Assembly (NCBI GenBank): GCA_030323885.1
Contig: CM059198.1
Coordinates: 64,072,917-64,136,916 of the forward strand
Direction of reading: 5' to 3'
Origin: Branchipolynoe longqiensis
Lineage: Eukaryota > Annelida > Polychaeta > Phyllodocida > Polynoidae
Length of the DNA: 64,000 nucleotides
Shown here one piece after another: positions 21,506 to 33,715 of the stretch. The position numbers and the translations under genes were made by a program. Numbering within the stretch: position 1 is the stretch's first letter; each line of letters begins with the position of its first letter. The notes below the pieces were generated by a model, which saw only the letters and a list, made by a program, of their open reading frames with translations, ran no database searches and was not told the origin of the DNA.

Positions 21506-22320
21506 TGTGTTTTTGTTGTTGTTTTTATTGTTCCAGTGTTTTTATTCCTCTGAATAACATGTTGTCAGTGCTAATCTAATTCACTGGGCTTCCATCCCTA
21601 ATCACAATTGCCTCTGCACAGTAAACAAATCTACAACAATATACAGATAGACAATTACAGGAAAATAAGCAAAATATTGGTACATGAATGATAGGTAAAG
21701 AACAAGATAAGCTAAAAAGAAACATATGCGGGGAGGTAACTATGTTAGACTAGTATGGTAGGCATTAGTAGGGGGTGTGCCATAACTGATTATCTTTCTA
21801 GTAATAACATACTCGTTGAAAGGGTGATGGGGGAAGTAGGGTGGGCCTTTGTGATTGAACTGGTGTTCATGGTAATCTCTGGTGGGGCCTATTGAGTTAG
21901 TAAGTCGGTTCGTATTGATTAATCATGTACCTCAGTAGGATCCAACTAGAATCCAGGCTCATTCCGTTGTAGATGGGTTTTTTGGCCTAGTTGGCCGCTA
22001 CTGGTTGAGTTTACAGTGTTTGTTTGGGGGCGGGGGAAGTGGGGGGACAGGGAGAGGAATGGCAACACCGACCCAGTGTATCATTGATATGCTTTGGCCT
22101 AGGCTGGTTGATTTAAATGTGCATGGAGGTTTATCTTGAACGTTTTGTAACAATCACTGTTCCTGACATATGCTGGTAGTTGGTTCCAGAGTGCTCCCCC
22201 CAGAACAACTGGTGACGTTTTCAATTTACTAGTTTTAACATGCGGCACTTTCAGGAGGGTGGCTTGTGCTGCACATGTGGCTTGTGTAGGTGTGTCTATG
22301 TAATATTGGTCTTTCGCGTT
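21506..22320 (-). mobile_element. 5'-truncated non-LTR retrotransposon inside the minisatellite
   Basis: 815 bp of unrelated sequence interrupt the array. Read on the minus strand, it opens in coding sequence, has a stop at 22099, a ~590 bp 3' region, and ends in an A-rich tail (AATAAAAACAACAACAAAAA). This is the layout of a truncated target-primed insertion. Confidence 0.75.
22099..22320 (-). pseudogene. C-terminal end of a reverse transcriptase (Jockey/CR1-type)
   Basis: 73 codons without a stop and without a start, ending in TAG. The segment VVLGGALWNQLPAYVRNS followed by YKTFKINLHAHL matches the well-known end of Jockey/CR1/L2 group reverse transcriptases, where a WNSLP-type motif is followed by FKxxLxxxL. 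The catalytic domain is absent, so it is inactive. It is cut off at the array boundary, as expected for 5' truncation. Confidence 0.75.
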
Positions 22321-23560
22321 GTTGGAGGGATAGTGGATGGTAAAAGTAGGGTCCTGATGTTGGGAGGATTGTGGATGGTAACATCACGGTCCTGATGTTA
22401 GTGAGATTGCAGATGGTAGGAGCAGGATCCTGATGTTGGAGGGATTATATATGGTATTTGCTGGGTCCTGGTGTTGGTGGGATTCTAGAAGGTAAGATCA
22501 GGGTTCTGATGTTGGAGGGACTGTAAATGGTAAGAGCAGGATCCTGATGTCGCAGGGTTTGTGGATGGTAAAAGCAGGGTCCTGACGTTGGTGGGATTGT
22601 AGAAGGTAAGAGCAGGGTCCTGATGTTGGTGGGATTGTAGATAGTATTTGCTGGGTCCTGATGTTTGAGGGACTGTAGTTGGTAAGAGAAGGGTCCTGAT
22701 GTTGGAGGGATTGTAGATGGTACTTGCTGGGTCCTGATGTTGCAGGGATTATAAATGGTAAGACCTGGGTCTTGATGTTGGTGGGATGGTATGATGTAGG
22801 AGCAGGGTCCTGATGTTGGAGGGATTGTAGATGGCATTTTCTGGGTCCTGATGTTGGAGGGATTATAAATGGTAAGAACTGGTTCCTGATGTTGGTGGGA
22901 TTGTAGATGGTAGGAGGAGGGTCCTGATGTTGGTGGGATTGTAGATGGTAGGAGGAGGGTCCTGATGTTGGTGGGATTGTAGATGGTAGGAGGAGGGTCC
23001 TGATGTTGGTGGGATTGTAGATGAGTATTTGCTGGGTCCTGATGTTGGTAGGATTGTAGCAAGGGCTTAGTGGCAGGATGTACGTGACCATGGGGGGGTG
23101 ATTATGGGATGTTAAGAGCTGGGTCCTGATGTTGTAGGGATTATATATGCTAAGAGCTGGCTCCTGATGTTGGTGGGATTGTAGATGGTAGGAGGAGGGT
23201 CCTGATGTTGGTGGGATTGTAGATGGTAGGAGGAGGGTCCTGATGTTGGTGGGATTGTAGATGGTAGGAGGAGGGTCCTAATGTTGGTGGGATTGTAGCT
23301 GATATTTGCTGGGTCCTGATATTGGTGGGATTGTAGAAGGTAAGAGAAGATTCCTGACCATGGAGGGATTATGGATGTTAAGAGCAGGGTCCTGATGTTC
23401 GTGGGATTTTAAATGGCAAGAGCAGGGTCCTGATGTTTGTGGGACTCTAGACTGTAAGAGCAGGGTCCTACTGGTGGTGGGACTGCTCAAAATGTTGCAC
23501 AGACCTGCTAGGAAGAGAGAATCGGATCCTGATGTTGGTGGGATTGTGTCTGGTGAAACC
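22321..23560 (+). repeat. 38 bp minisatellite, right part
   Basis: Continues GGGTCCTGATGTTGGTGGG + ATTGTAGATGGTAGGAGGA. Runs of near-identical units (22915-23000, 23170-23280) suggest recent local amplification. Minus-strand open frames follow from the unit. Confidence 0.93.
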
Positions 23561-23995
23561 AGGGTCTGGGAATTGTGGCTGGTAAGAATAGGTTCTGGGG
23601 ACTGTGGATGGTGAGACCTGAGTCTGGGAGCTGTGGCTGATAAGGATAGGTTCTGGGGAGTGTGGCTGGTGAGACCAGGGTCTGGGAATTGTGGCTGGTA
23701 AGAATAGGTTTTGGGGATTGTGGCTGGTGAGACCGGGATCTGGGAACTGTGGCTGATAAGAATAGGTTCTGGGGACTGTGGCTGGTGAGACCAGGGACTG
23801 GGAACTGTGGCTGATAAGAATAGGTTATGGGGACTGTGGCTGGTGAGACCGGGATCTGGGAACTGTGGCTGATAAGAATAGGTTCTGGGGACTGTGGCTG
23901 GTGAGACCGGGGTCTGGGAACTGTGGCTGGTAAGAATAGGTTCTGGGGACTGTGGCTGGTGAGACTGGGGTCTGGGAACTGTGGTTGGAGACACT
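23561..23995 (+). repeat. 58 bp minisatellite, made of two 29 bp halves
   Basis: GTCTGGGAACTGTGGCTG... and TTCTGGGGACTGTGGCTG... alternate, giving about seven 58 bp dimers. It abuts the 38 bp array. Minus-strand frames are not genes. Confidence 0.92.
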
Positions 23996-24264
23996 CGTTA
24001 GTGAAAGAGACTGTGCTAGAGAAGTCGGCAGTGGAGGGATTGTTAAAGAGCATTGCACACTAATAATGTATGTGTGCCGGGTTGTCAGCTTAGCTACGCC
24101 TGGAACGTTGAAGTGTGGGTAAAAACAGGCAAAAGCTCTAAAAAGGGCAACAGGGCCATATCAATATTGTCAAGTAACACCACGTGACACGCAACCACGA
24201 CCATTTGAGGAAAGTAATTTTACCATCAGATTGATTCTGCAAGAGTCACTAACTCTTCGGAATA

Positions 24265-24610
24265 ACTCTGTTTGGTTGGTTGTTAGAATTTTACATCCTG
24301 GCAACATCTAAGGTTATGTCAGGATGGGCACCAACTTGTGACAGTGCACACTGATGGTGACTTCATTGCCACTGCAAGACCAGGCCGCCAGCAGCGTGAC
24401 CTGATATCCCACCCAGTCACCCTATCCTGACACTGAGCCATAGTCCTTGCCCTATCTTAATAATGCAGAGTGCCTGGTTAGGAAGTGACAAGTATTAATT
24501 TTTAAGTTATTGGTTTCACTCGACCAGTATTCGAACCCATGCGTGTGAATATCACGATCTACCAAAACCGGAGACAGACCCCCAACTCATCCGATCACCC
24601 CATCTGGTCG
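24265..24610 (-). mobile_element. SINE type A, full length
   Basis: Plus strand: TTGGTTGTTAGAATTTTACATCCTGGCAACATCTAAGG ... body ... a reversed tRNA-like head with ACTCATCCGATCACCCCATC. Confidence 0.85.
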
Positions 24611-24659
24611 GAATAATTCGACCAAAATGGGAAATATTATGAAGTCTGAGTGACCGTCA

Positions 24660-25227
24660 CCTTCCATACATGTATAATGAATGACAAACTTTGATGTTCG
24701 TCGAGATACAGTGTCGCGCGTCAGGGGGTCGGCAAAGTTGTGTGCATGCACAAAACCTTTGATGTACGACAACATTCGAAAACATGTGGATTTTACAGCG
24801 GCTGTACATTATGTATATGTTAGACATACGTTGATGTACATTAGACGTACATTAGGCAGACATTGTTGACTACGTTGCACTATGTTGACCTACATTAAAG
24901 GCAGTGGGAACGTACAGTCTGTGTAGTGACAATGTAGGGATAATGTACATCTAACATACATCTAATGTACATTTGGCATTTCTTCAGTATGTCTTGATGT
25001 ATTTAATGTATGAGGCATAGTTCTGGCGATTGACTAACGTATATAACATTCACCATTGTTCTGCGAATATACCGTGAGCATAATTCAAGCATTTTTCACT
25101 GGGAGGCACGTTAGCCATACATTGGTCATACGTTGGCCATACACAAGTTTGAAGCTTCTCGACGTAAAAAAGTGATGTTATGCGTTGGCCGCGGGCTTGC
25201 GAAATGTGTTTTAATGTGACAGGGCCT
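24660..25227. mobile_element. Harbinger-type MITE remnant, right end only
   Basis: Ends AATGTGACAGGGCCT followed by TAA, close to the right end of the full Harbinger element. The interior holds many TACATT/CATACGTT motifs. I could not find a matching left end. Confidence 0.45.
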
Positions 25228-25464
25228 TAAAGAACAGAATTGGGATCCGAATAATGGTCAATATTCTGATAAAATGGTGCAAACTATGATCGGATATTAG
25301 GGATATTCGCGAATATGGGTGAATAGACGGAACACGGGAAAAATGGAAGAATATTAATAAAATAGTAAGAGGGAGTGATGAATGATTAGGATGATGGGGG
25401 CAATAAAGGTAGATCTGGTGGTTATATGGGGTGGCCATGACTTCTGACAGGCATGCCCGTAACA

Positions 25465-25870
25465 CACTTTTGGTTATTGGAGTGTCGTGTCCTGGCAACA
25501 TCTAAGGTCATATCAACATATCAGGATGGGTACCGACATGTGACAATGCACACTCATCACACCGTCCTAATATGACCTTAGATGTTGCTAGGACATAAAA
25601 CAACAACAAAGAAACAAACACTCATGGCAACTTGTATAGTCCTGCCCCACTGGAAGACCAGGCCACAAGTGACATGACTTGATATCACAATCAAGTCACA
25701 TTATCCTGACACTGAGCCAACCAATCCTTGTCCTATCCTGATAATGCCAAGCTTCTGGGTAGGAAGTGATAAGCATCAATTTTGAAAGTCATTGCTTTGA
25801 CTTGACCAGGGTTCAAACCCATGTATAAAAACACGGATGCTCTGCCGCTGTGAGCACCCCACATGTAATT
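25465..25870 (-). mobile_element. SINE type A with a second type A tail inserted
   Basis: A reversed type A copy is interrupted at about 25560-25611 by a forward tail (CCTTAGATGTTGCTAGGAC + ATAAAACAACAACAAA), after which CTCATGGCAACTT resumes. The forward tail could be a rearrangement or a truncated insertion. Confidence 0.75.
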
Positions 25871-25879
25871 ACAAAACTC

Positions 25880-26790
25880 TTCCCCTTCATTTCACCTGTG
25901 ATGTAATCAGCCTAATCAATTTAACCAAGTCTGGAACTAGGAAGGAAAACCAGTCATGCAGATGAACAGTGAATAATTTGTGCTTTATTGGCCACAACTC
26001 CTGTCCATCCCCTTTACCTGTGACCTAGCACCTTCCTCCTTATATGCTGCCCACACTGTGTATCATTCTCACTTTAGCCTGTATACTGAAAGCACTGCCT
26101 ACAGCCCATGGGACAGGAGTCCTATGGCTGTGTATACACTCAATTTCAATAGATGAATTTGGATAGCATCAGACAGAGTGTCTGGGGTTCCTGCTCAAAA
26201 GTAGATGTGTCTCACACAAGAGCTAGGAATAGAGTGATTTCTCTTCAGTGTGTCTGAAGCAGAAAATTGAATAATTACTTCTTTGAGACTAGTGTGTGGT
26301 CAGGATAGGCCAAGGGAGTCAGGTGACCGGACATTCCCCAGCCAGCCAATCAGACACTCCCCACAGACTGGGTGGGTGGCCACCCCCCAGTAGGGGCTGT
26401 CACTCAAACCAGCTGCAGGTGGTGCACTCTATACATATGCAGATTAGGCAGGTGGGTCAGTCGGTGGTCCTGGGTGGACAGGATGTTGCATACAGTCACA
26501 GATATGTATATAGATATATATACCAAAATTGTTCTTTTCCTCCAATGGTATTCTTTATGAACACATAGAGAACATTTCAATAATCATGTACTGTCTCTTG
26601 TAAAGGAAATCTTTTCATTAACTCCAATCATCATATATAACATATAGTTTACATCATTCAGTATCATGAACAATGGGAGTGGGATTCTATTACTTTTAGT
26701 TTACATAACCTGGGTCCCACTCCAGCATCCAAGAAAAATAATGCTCTCTGCCAATATATAATTCTTAACCGAAAATCCGTATATTTTTAC
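25880..26790. other. Unassigned spacer
   Basis: No clear element ends, RNA gene or convincing coding frame. Confidence 0.45.
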
Positions 26791-26792
26791 AC

Positions 26793-26870
26793 ACGGATTT
26801 AAATCCCACGATCTACCAAAGTGGAGACGGACGCTCAACTCATTCGGCCATCCCGTCTGGTCCCCGTCTC
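26793..26870 (-). mobile_element. SINE type A, isolated tRNA-like head
   Basis: GATCTACCAAAGTGGAGACGG and CTCATTCGGCCATCCCGTCTG are the reverse of the type A head; no body follows. Confidence 0.65.
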
Positions 26871-27089
26871 ATAGAGGGCGTGCGTCCTGAGTGTGGGTTA
26901 GACACCAACCAGAGATTCAGAGAGTAGGGAGGGGTACTGGCTACATTCAATTGCAGAGATGAAATAATGTGCCCAAGAGAGAGAACATAGATGGAACTTC
27001 AGTAATACAATCTTCGCATATGAAGCTACCACACACATCAAATACCGGACTATTCCAAATGCAGTACCACATGGTTTGGAAAATCAGCA

Positions 27090-27300
27090 CAGTTACGTAA
27101 TTTGAGCTTCGACTACTCCCAGGTTCCAATCCTGGCCAAGTCAAACCAATGACTGAACAATTTATACTTGAATACCTAGCGTAGCGCTTGGCAATAATAG
27201 GATAAGGAAAGGAGCATTAAACTGAGGGAGACCAAGTGTTGGTGATTGGAATTCCCCTTGCTTAATCAACTAATATGCACACAAATAAATGTAGACCGTA
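27090..27300 (+). mobile_element. SINE type B (type A head region with a different tail)
   Basis: GGTTCCAATCCTGGCCAAGTC, then the type A body start (CTAGCGTAGCGCTTGGCAAT), then the tail GGAATTCCCCTTGCTTAATCAACTAATATGC. Confidence 0.7.
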
Positions 27301-27329
27301 TTCTAATAAATTGACATATACAAACGAGC

Positions 27330-27432
27330 ACCTAACGCACACCTAACCCATAACGATGTATCCTGACATAGCCCCCAAAAATCACATACGTCGGCGTATG
27401 TTTCTGTGATGCGTCGTAATGTGACAGTCCCT
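27330..27432. mobile_element. Harbinger-type MITE remnant, right end only
   Basis: CGTAATGTGACAGTCCCT followed by TTA. Same terminal motif as the autonomous copy. Left end not found. Confidence 0.4.
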
Positions 27433-27705
27433 TTAGCAGCACACGCCCACCCTCTCCTAGCCCCATCTCATAATACACTATCTTTCCACCAACCCGCACC
27501 AAATTTCTCTGCTTCGTTGCTCCTTAATTTGGAGACAGTGTCAATCTGAGATATGGTAAGGATGTCAGTTGTTGTTACTATATGCTTTGGTGGGGTTCAG
27601 ACGTATACAAATTGTGCTTTACATGGCTGAACTTTGTTTGACCTGACCTTGGATTCAATGAACCACCCTCTACAATTGTATATATATACATATATAAAAA
27701 AGGAA

Positions 27706-27760
27706 AGTTTGTTTTATTTAATGAGTGCATGTAGAGTACATTGAATTTTATCATCGGCCT
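27706..27760 (-). mobile_element. RUDI-like SINE, 3' fragment
   Basis: GTTTGTTTTATTTAATGAG... ATTTTATCATCGGCC, the reversed tail of the family, cut off by other sequence. Confidence 0.6.
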
Positions 27761-27959
27761 ATATATACACATACATACCCATGTTGACAGATTTGAAAGT
27801 GAGCAGAGTGATAGTTGGCTCACGGTGTATAGGAGGCGGGGAGGAGAGAATTCCCATTCCACAGTGAATAACATGGAAGTTAAGGTGGTTAGAGAGAAGC
27901 ATTAAGGGGCTGCCGTTATTTATATCCACACAATAAATCACATATTTGTGCTGTCATAT

Positions 27960-28150
27960 ATATGTCCTGTCCTGTCTTTGGGAAAGTGCATATGAAAGAA
28001 CCCTTGCTGCCTATAGAAAAGGGTATCCTATGTGGTGGCAGTGGGTTTCCTCCAAAGAAATATGTCAGACTGACGATGTGTTTGATGTCCAATAGCCGAT
28101 GATAAAAATCAATGTGCGCTAGAGGCGTCTAACATAATATAAACTTTCAA
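27960..28150 (+). mobile_element. RUDI-like V-SINE, 5' truncated
   Basis: GGGAAAGTGCATATGAAAGA, GGTTTCCTCCAAAGAAATATG and GTCCAATAGCCGATGATAAAA with the usual 3' end. Confidence 0.8.
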
Positions 28151-28524
28151 AGCCATGTGCCTTTGCAACATTAAGTCAAGTAAAGACTGACAGAAGGAGC
28201 CACACCTTAGCCTGACACACATTCGCCACTAGGAGATAGGCTGGAGATGGTCCACAATGGTCAACATAGCCAGCACCGTGACAGCACCCACCGGGGATGC
28301 TGGCCAATGGCGGGCATGACCCCCCTAGTGCGCTGTGGTGGTACATTACAAGGAGCCATGGCATTGGCGAATGTAAGAGCGGCGCTGATTGGTCTAATCA
28401 GACCGAGCGTGGAATGGTGCCGGTCGCAGATCGACAGGCAGCCGAGTTGTGGCATCGGCATCGGCAAAGACCTCGGTAATGGAGTAAGACAGATCACTGC
28501 CGGTGGGGATGCAAACATTTTTGT

Positions 28525-28862
28525 TGTTCTTGTTTTATTTAACGACACCTCTAGAGCACATTGATTTTCATCATCGGCTATTGGACATCAAACATATGGT
28601 CATTCTGACATATTGTTTCAGAGGAAACCCACTGCCGCCACATAGGCTACTTTTTCAGATAAGCAGCAAGGAGTCTTTTATATGCACTTTCCCACAGGCA
28701 GGACAGCACATACCACATCCTTTGATTAACCAGTTGTGGACCACTGGTTGGAATGAAATGGGCCAAGCTGCAAATGGGTCCACTGAGCAAGATCGTTCGG
28801 ATGACCCACACCTTCAGAGGTGGACACTCTACAGCCTCAGCTACGTCCCGCTCAATGCAAAC
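28525..28862 (-). mobile_element. RUDI-like V-SINE, full length
   Basis: Plus strand starts TTGTTTTATTTAACGACACC and ends in a reversed tRNA-like head (TCAGCTACGTCCCGCTC). It contains GGCTATTGGACATCAAACA and TATATGCACTTTCCCACAG. The most complete copy together with 50906-51222. Confidence 0.88.
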
Positions 28863-28894
28863 ATAACCATGATGTAATTGCATTAGCTGAGATC

Positions 28895-29220
28895 ATTAAG
28901 ATTGGTTGGTTGTTGGAGTTTTTCGGTCCTGGCAACATCTAAGGTCATATCAGGACGGGTACCGACTTGGAACAGTGCGCAGTCATGGTGACTTTATAAT
29001 GCTGCCTAAACAGGGAGACTAACCCTCTGGCACCATGACCTGATATCCCACTCAATCACATTATCCTGGCACTGAGTCAACCAGTCATTGCCCTATCCTA
29101 ATAATGCCAAGAGCCAGGTTAGGAAGCGACAAGTACCATTGTTGTAAGTCATTGGTTTGATTCGACCTGGAATCGAACACCCGACCTTCTGCACGGGAAG
29201 CCCATGTTCTACTGATTCGA
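28895..29220 (-). mobile_element. SINE type A, full length
   Basis: GGTTGGTTGTTGGAGTTTTTCGG ... GCCAAGAGCCAGGTTAGGAAG ... reversed head ending near TACTGATTCG. Confidence 0.88.
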
Positions 29221-29619
29221 ATGGGTATGACATCATGGTCATCGCACCCAGGTTATAATCGTGGTCATGGCACTGGTCTATGTAATTGTGGCCATGGCAC
29301 TGGTCTATATAAATATGTGTGGTCATGGAACAAGTGCATAGGACGGTGGCCATAGGATCACTGTATATAATAGTGGCCATGACATTATTGTACAGAATTA
29401 TGTGTATGGAGCATACCTATAGAAAAGTGGTATTGGATCCAATATCATGCAGAGTGGTGGGAAATGATCCCTTCAGCATTAACCATTAAACTCACAGCTC
29501 ACTACAATACATGACACTCCCAAGGACATGGCATTTCAACACAACAGCAGTGTAAAGTCACCAAAAGTGTGTTGTTCATTTTAGCAAGTCGGTTACTCCC
29601 CCGGCCCTTATTTGAAGTT

Positions 29620-29955
29620 TGCTTGGTTGTTGTTGTTTTACATCCTAGCAACATCGAATGTCATATCAGGATGGGTACCGACTTGTGACAGTGCGCACTC
29701 ATGACGACTTTATAGTGCTGCCCCACTGGAAGACCAGGCCGCCAGCACCATGACCTGACAGTCACATTATCCTGACATTGAGCCAACCAGTACTTGCCCT
29801 ATCCTAATAATGCCAAACGCCATGCTACGAATCAACACGGATCAATTTCTAAGTCATTGGTTTGACTCGACCAGGGTTCGAACCCATGACCCCACGATCT
29901 ACCACCACGGGAGACAGACGCTCTAACTCATTCGGCCATCCCCTCTGGTCGGCCT
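29620..29955 (-). mobile_element. SINE type A, full length
   Basis: TTGTTGTTTTACATCCTAGCAACATC ... CCAGGGTTCGAACCCATGACC ... CATTCGGCCATCCCCTCTGG. The B box GGGTTCGAACCC is well preserved in reverse. Confidence 0.9.
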
Positions 29956-30216
29956 TATTTGAGCTGCGAGCTAAAACCCCAAATGAATCACTCAGTCTAA
30001 ATTAAATACTTCAGACAGGACAACACATCTGAAGCAGTTCACGTAGAAGGCCATGAAGAGTGATGCTGAAGATACGGGGAGTATGGTAGGCCATGCATGG
30101 GATGTTATATATAACGATCACGTGACCATGATGGCAATCATCCCAACCTGGTCCCGCCACCGAGCAGGATGGAGCCGAAGAACGTGGTTACCAGGCAGAC
30201 AGTGTCACTAAACGAA

Positions 30217-30480
30217 GTGGTGTTCTCTATGGAGGAGTGGTTAGAGTATGAGGCTTTTATTTAGGTCAGATTCATAATCTGAAGTTTGATGGTTCGACTC
30301 TCCATGCCAGCACCTCTGTCAATTTGGATTTCCACCGCTAAGTATAACTTACAGCTTCAACAAAGACCAGTTGCTCTCATAGTATGTCTATGTGGTGTGG
30401 GAGGTTACAAATCTCTTGCATCGGTAAAAGTCTAGGCTCAGGGTTTCTATCAACCAAAACTGTCTAATCCTGAAACCCCG
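30217..30480 (+). mobile_element. SINE type C, 3' truncated
   Basis: Head GGAGGAGTGGTTAGAGTATGAGG with B box GATGGTTCGACTC, then AATTTGGATTTCCACCGCTAAG and GTGTGGGAGGTTACAAATC. A second, longer copy is at 36443-36768. Confidence 0.75.
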
Positions 30481-30961
30481 ACTATTCAGACTTATCCATG
30501 ATAGGCAGTATATATCTTCAAGAAATAAAAAGCCACTTAATGCATAATTCCCTGAAATGGAGGCCTTCGACGTCCATTTTGATTGCCAGAATTGAGCTGA
30601 GCATTGCATAATTAAGGTAACTCGATGGCTTCCGACTTTGTGGTGTGTAAAGATTTATGTAAATATTATTGTGAATGTAATGTAAACGCCCCGTATGTCA
30701 CTGATTGTGTGGAGGGGCGGGAGCGCCAGTTGGAGCGACCTGGAACATGGGGGACCTGCACGGATCAGAGAAACCTCCAGCGCATCCAGCCTCACTGTGG
30801 ATAGGTTCCCTCTCGGCCCACTCCCGTCTGAAATTTACTTTTTGACTCGAAATAAATAGTTGTCTTTTGTGTACCAGCCAGATCTTATGTCAAGAGCTCT
30901 CTCCAAACTAATTACTATTGTCTTGTCCTCTATTGGAATGATCAATATTACCCATCATTAA

Positions 30962-31556
30962 AGTGCCTGTCACACCTTACCGGCTTGAGCAATGGACATA
31001 AACCGTACAAAGAATTGTTTAGTCCGGTGGCGTTCGGTATCAAAATGTATCGAAATGTGTCGAAATGTTGCACTATCACGTCATCGGATGCTGGATGAAT
31101 GGACATGAAATGGACATGAAAGAGATAGCCACCGGATGATAACCAGACGATAACCGGATGACAACCGAATGTCAAATGGACGGACCAAACACCAAACGGA
31201 GACATAACGGACTGATCACGGACAAGCCGAAAACATATACTGACCGAATTCCCGCAAAACCGTCAACAGACTCTGCAGGAAGCAAACCTGAGATGTAATG
31301 GATGGGTAGCGGACATGAAACGGACAAAACGGACTAAACAGACTTAAACCGGACACCAACCATACAGGTCAGTCCGGCGGTGTCCGGTACAAGTTTTGTG
31401 CATGTTCAAAACTTGTATCGGACACCGCCGGACACCATCAGACAGAAAATGGATACGCCGGACGCCAACCATATATAAACCGTACATTACCATATATCAC
31501 CGGACAGTGTCTGGTTTCTGTCCGGTTCCTCAATCCGGAGAGGTGTGACAGAGCCT
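30962..31556. mobile_element. Harbinger-type MITE, 595 bp
   Basis: Ends AGTGCCTGTCACACCTTACCGG and inverse, TAA on both sides (30959-30961, 31557-31559). The inside repeats CGGACA/TGTCCG motifs. Related to 34057-34413. Confidence 0.85.
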
Positions 31557-31602
31557 TAAAGAAGGCTTAGTATATTAGGGTGAATGTTAGAATCAATCGT
31601 GG

Positions 31603-31830
31603 GGTATGACGAATAAGCTGGGCGTGGAGGGCGCTTCCTGTGTGGAAAATTGGGAGTTTGAATCCAGGTGAATCAAACCAATAATTTTAAACTGATACTT
31701 GTTGTTACCTACACTGGTGCTTGTCATTGATATGATAGGGCAATGACTAGTAAACTCATTGTCAGGATAATATGACTGAGTGTGATATCAGGTCATAGTG
31801 CTGGCGACCTGGTATCCCAGCAGGACAACA
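31603..31830 (+). mobile_element. SINE type A, 3' truncated
   Basis: Decayed head, AATCAAACCAATAATTTTAA, GTCAGGATAATATGACTGAG, stops after CTGGTATCCCAGCAGG. Confidence 0.7.
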
Positions 31831-32094
31831 CATGTTATTACAATATCAATATATATGCTGTATAAGAATTATACGAGTATAATAACTCGGAATTTCCCTC
31901 ATGTCCCTCCCTCATCACTCACTCAGCTGCATGGACTGTGGAAGTCTCTCATAGTCATCTACTGCTCCAGCCTCCCCAACACCCGCGCTCCAATGGTGGC
32001 GCCACCACCCCTTGACACTGTAACCGCCACTCACTGTACCGCTGAAAATTATATCAGTTTGCAGGCCTATTATTGTAAAATGTCAACCCTTCTT

Positions 32095-32415
32095 TGTTTT
32101 TTGTTTGTTTGTTGTTTTATGTCCTAGCAACATCTAAGGTCATATCAGGACGGGTACCAACTTGTGACAGTGCGCACTCATAGCAACTTTATAGTGATGT
32201 CCCACTGGGAAACCAGGCCGCCGGCACCATGACCCAATATCCCACTCAATCACATTATCCTGACACTGAGCTAACCAGTCCTTCTCCTATCCTAATAATG
32301 CCGAGCGCCAGGCTAGGAAGTGACAAGTATAAATTTGTAAGTCATTGGTTTGACTCGACCAGGGCTCGAACCCACGACCCCACGATCTACCAGCACGGGA
32401 GACGGGACCCTTCTC
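32095..32415 (-). mobile_element. SINE type A, full length
   Basis: TTTGTTTGTTGTTTTATGTCCTAGC ... GGGCTCGAACCCACGACC ... GATCTACCAGCACGGGAGACG. Directly followed by a second partial copy. Confidence 0.88.
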
Positions 32416-32610
32416 TGTTGATACTGTGAGTTTGACTGACACAAAGCCAACCACTCCTTGCCCTATCCTAATAATGCGGAGTGCCTGACTAGGAAGTGAC
32501 AAGCATCAATGCCGTGTCAGTCGTTGGTTTGACTCAACCGGGAATTGAACTCCTGACCTTTCACACGGGAAGCCGCCGTTCTACCAATTCGACCACCGCG
32601 TCCGGTGGGA
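32416..32610 (-). mobile_element. SINE type A, head half, abutting another copy
   Basis: CAACCACTCCTTGCCCTATCC ... CAACCGGGAATTGAACTCC ... TTCGACCACCGCGTCCGGTGG. This head is the second head variant of the family. Confidence 0.8.
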
Positions 32611-32951
32611 TGGTGAGGGTGTGACTGTGAGTTGGAAGTGTCAGTAGTGAGTGGTGAAGAGTGATTGGCTAGCGTTGTCGACCAATGGGGTGGCGGTTAG
32701 AACATGACCAGTTCGTGGCGAGGTGAGCCCTGTAATATGATTGGCTGGGTGGTGCGGAAAGCCAGTGGGTCGTCGGGAGAGTGGTGGCGTTCCCCTGCAT
32801 TCTTTGGACAGCGAATGAGTGTCAATCTTTCATTCAGCCTTATTGATGGGTAGCCATCTACTGAATGAGTCAATGTGACTGCCACGCTTTCATCCTTGTG
32901 TCAATAGCATAGTCCAATGTCGGTCAATGTGCATACGGTCAAGGACTCTTA

Positions 32952-33229
32952 AGCCTGGTACACACCTCCCGTATACGATTCACGCGCTAAAACTGACTGC
33001 CCGACAGGACCCGTCACAACCTGACCCGTCCCGTTTCCAGGCATTTTTCTAATCTTATGAAGCCCCCTACACACCTCCCATATAAAACCTAAAACTGAGT
33101 TTTATACGCAAATCGGAAGGCTCAGGTGTGCTTGGGGGACACACACCTAAAGACTGAAACCGACTAAAACTCAAAGTTAGTCACAAAACGGGCAGTTTTA
33201 GGTTTTATACGGGAGGTGTGTACCGGGCA
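32952..33229. mobile_element. Harbinger-type MITE, 278 bp
   Basis: AGCCTGGTACACACCTCCCG and its inverse at 33210-33229, flanked by TTA (32949-32951, 33230-33232). A third, internal copy of ACACACCTCCCATATAAAAC lies at about 33070. Confidence 0.8.
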
Positions 33230-33389
33230 TTAGCTAGTGACTCACAGAGTAGTGCTATGTGTGACAAAGTTGCTTGACGACCCATTAGAAAGTGTGAAAT
33301 GGCTGGATTATGGAAATAACTAAATCACTCTGCAATCTAATATGTTGACCATATCGCTCAAAATGTTATATATCATAACCTGCTAGGTC

Positions 33390-33715
33390 TGGTATGATTG
33401 GTTGGTTGTTGGAGGTTTATGCAGTGGCAACACCTAAGGTCATATCAGGACGCATATCGACTTGTGACAGTGCACACTCATGGTGCCTGTATAGTTCTGC
33501 CCTACTGGGAGACGAGGCCTCCACCACCATGCCTTGATATCCCACTCAGTCACATTATTCTGACACCGAACCAACCAGTCCTTACCCTATTCTAATAATG
33601 CCGAGCGGTTGGCTAGATAGCGACAAGTATCAACTTGCTATGTCATCGGTTTGACTCGACAGGAATTGAACTCCCGACCTTCCGCACTGGCAGCCTGTGC
33701 TTCTGGCCCGGGCTT
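33390..33715 (-). mobile_element. SINE type A, full length
   Basis: TTGGTTGTTGGAGGTTTATG ... GCCGAGCGGTTGGCTAG ... AATTGAACTCCCGACCTTCC. Confidence 0.82.

Noticed and set aside
22445..24058. Minus-strand frames rich in Gln, His and Pro
   Set aside because: By-products of the 38 bp and 58 bp minisatellites.
24899..25227. Complete Harbinger-type MITE from 24899
   Set aside because: Only AGGC at the left matches the right end; not enough to claim a left terminus.
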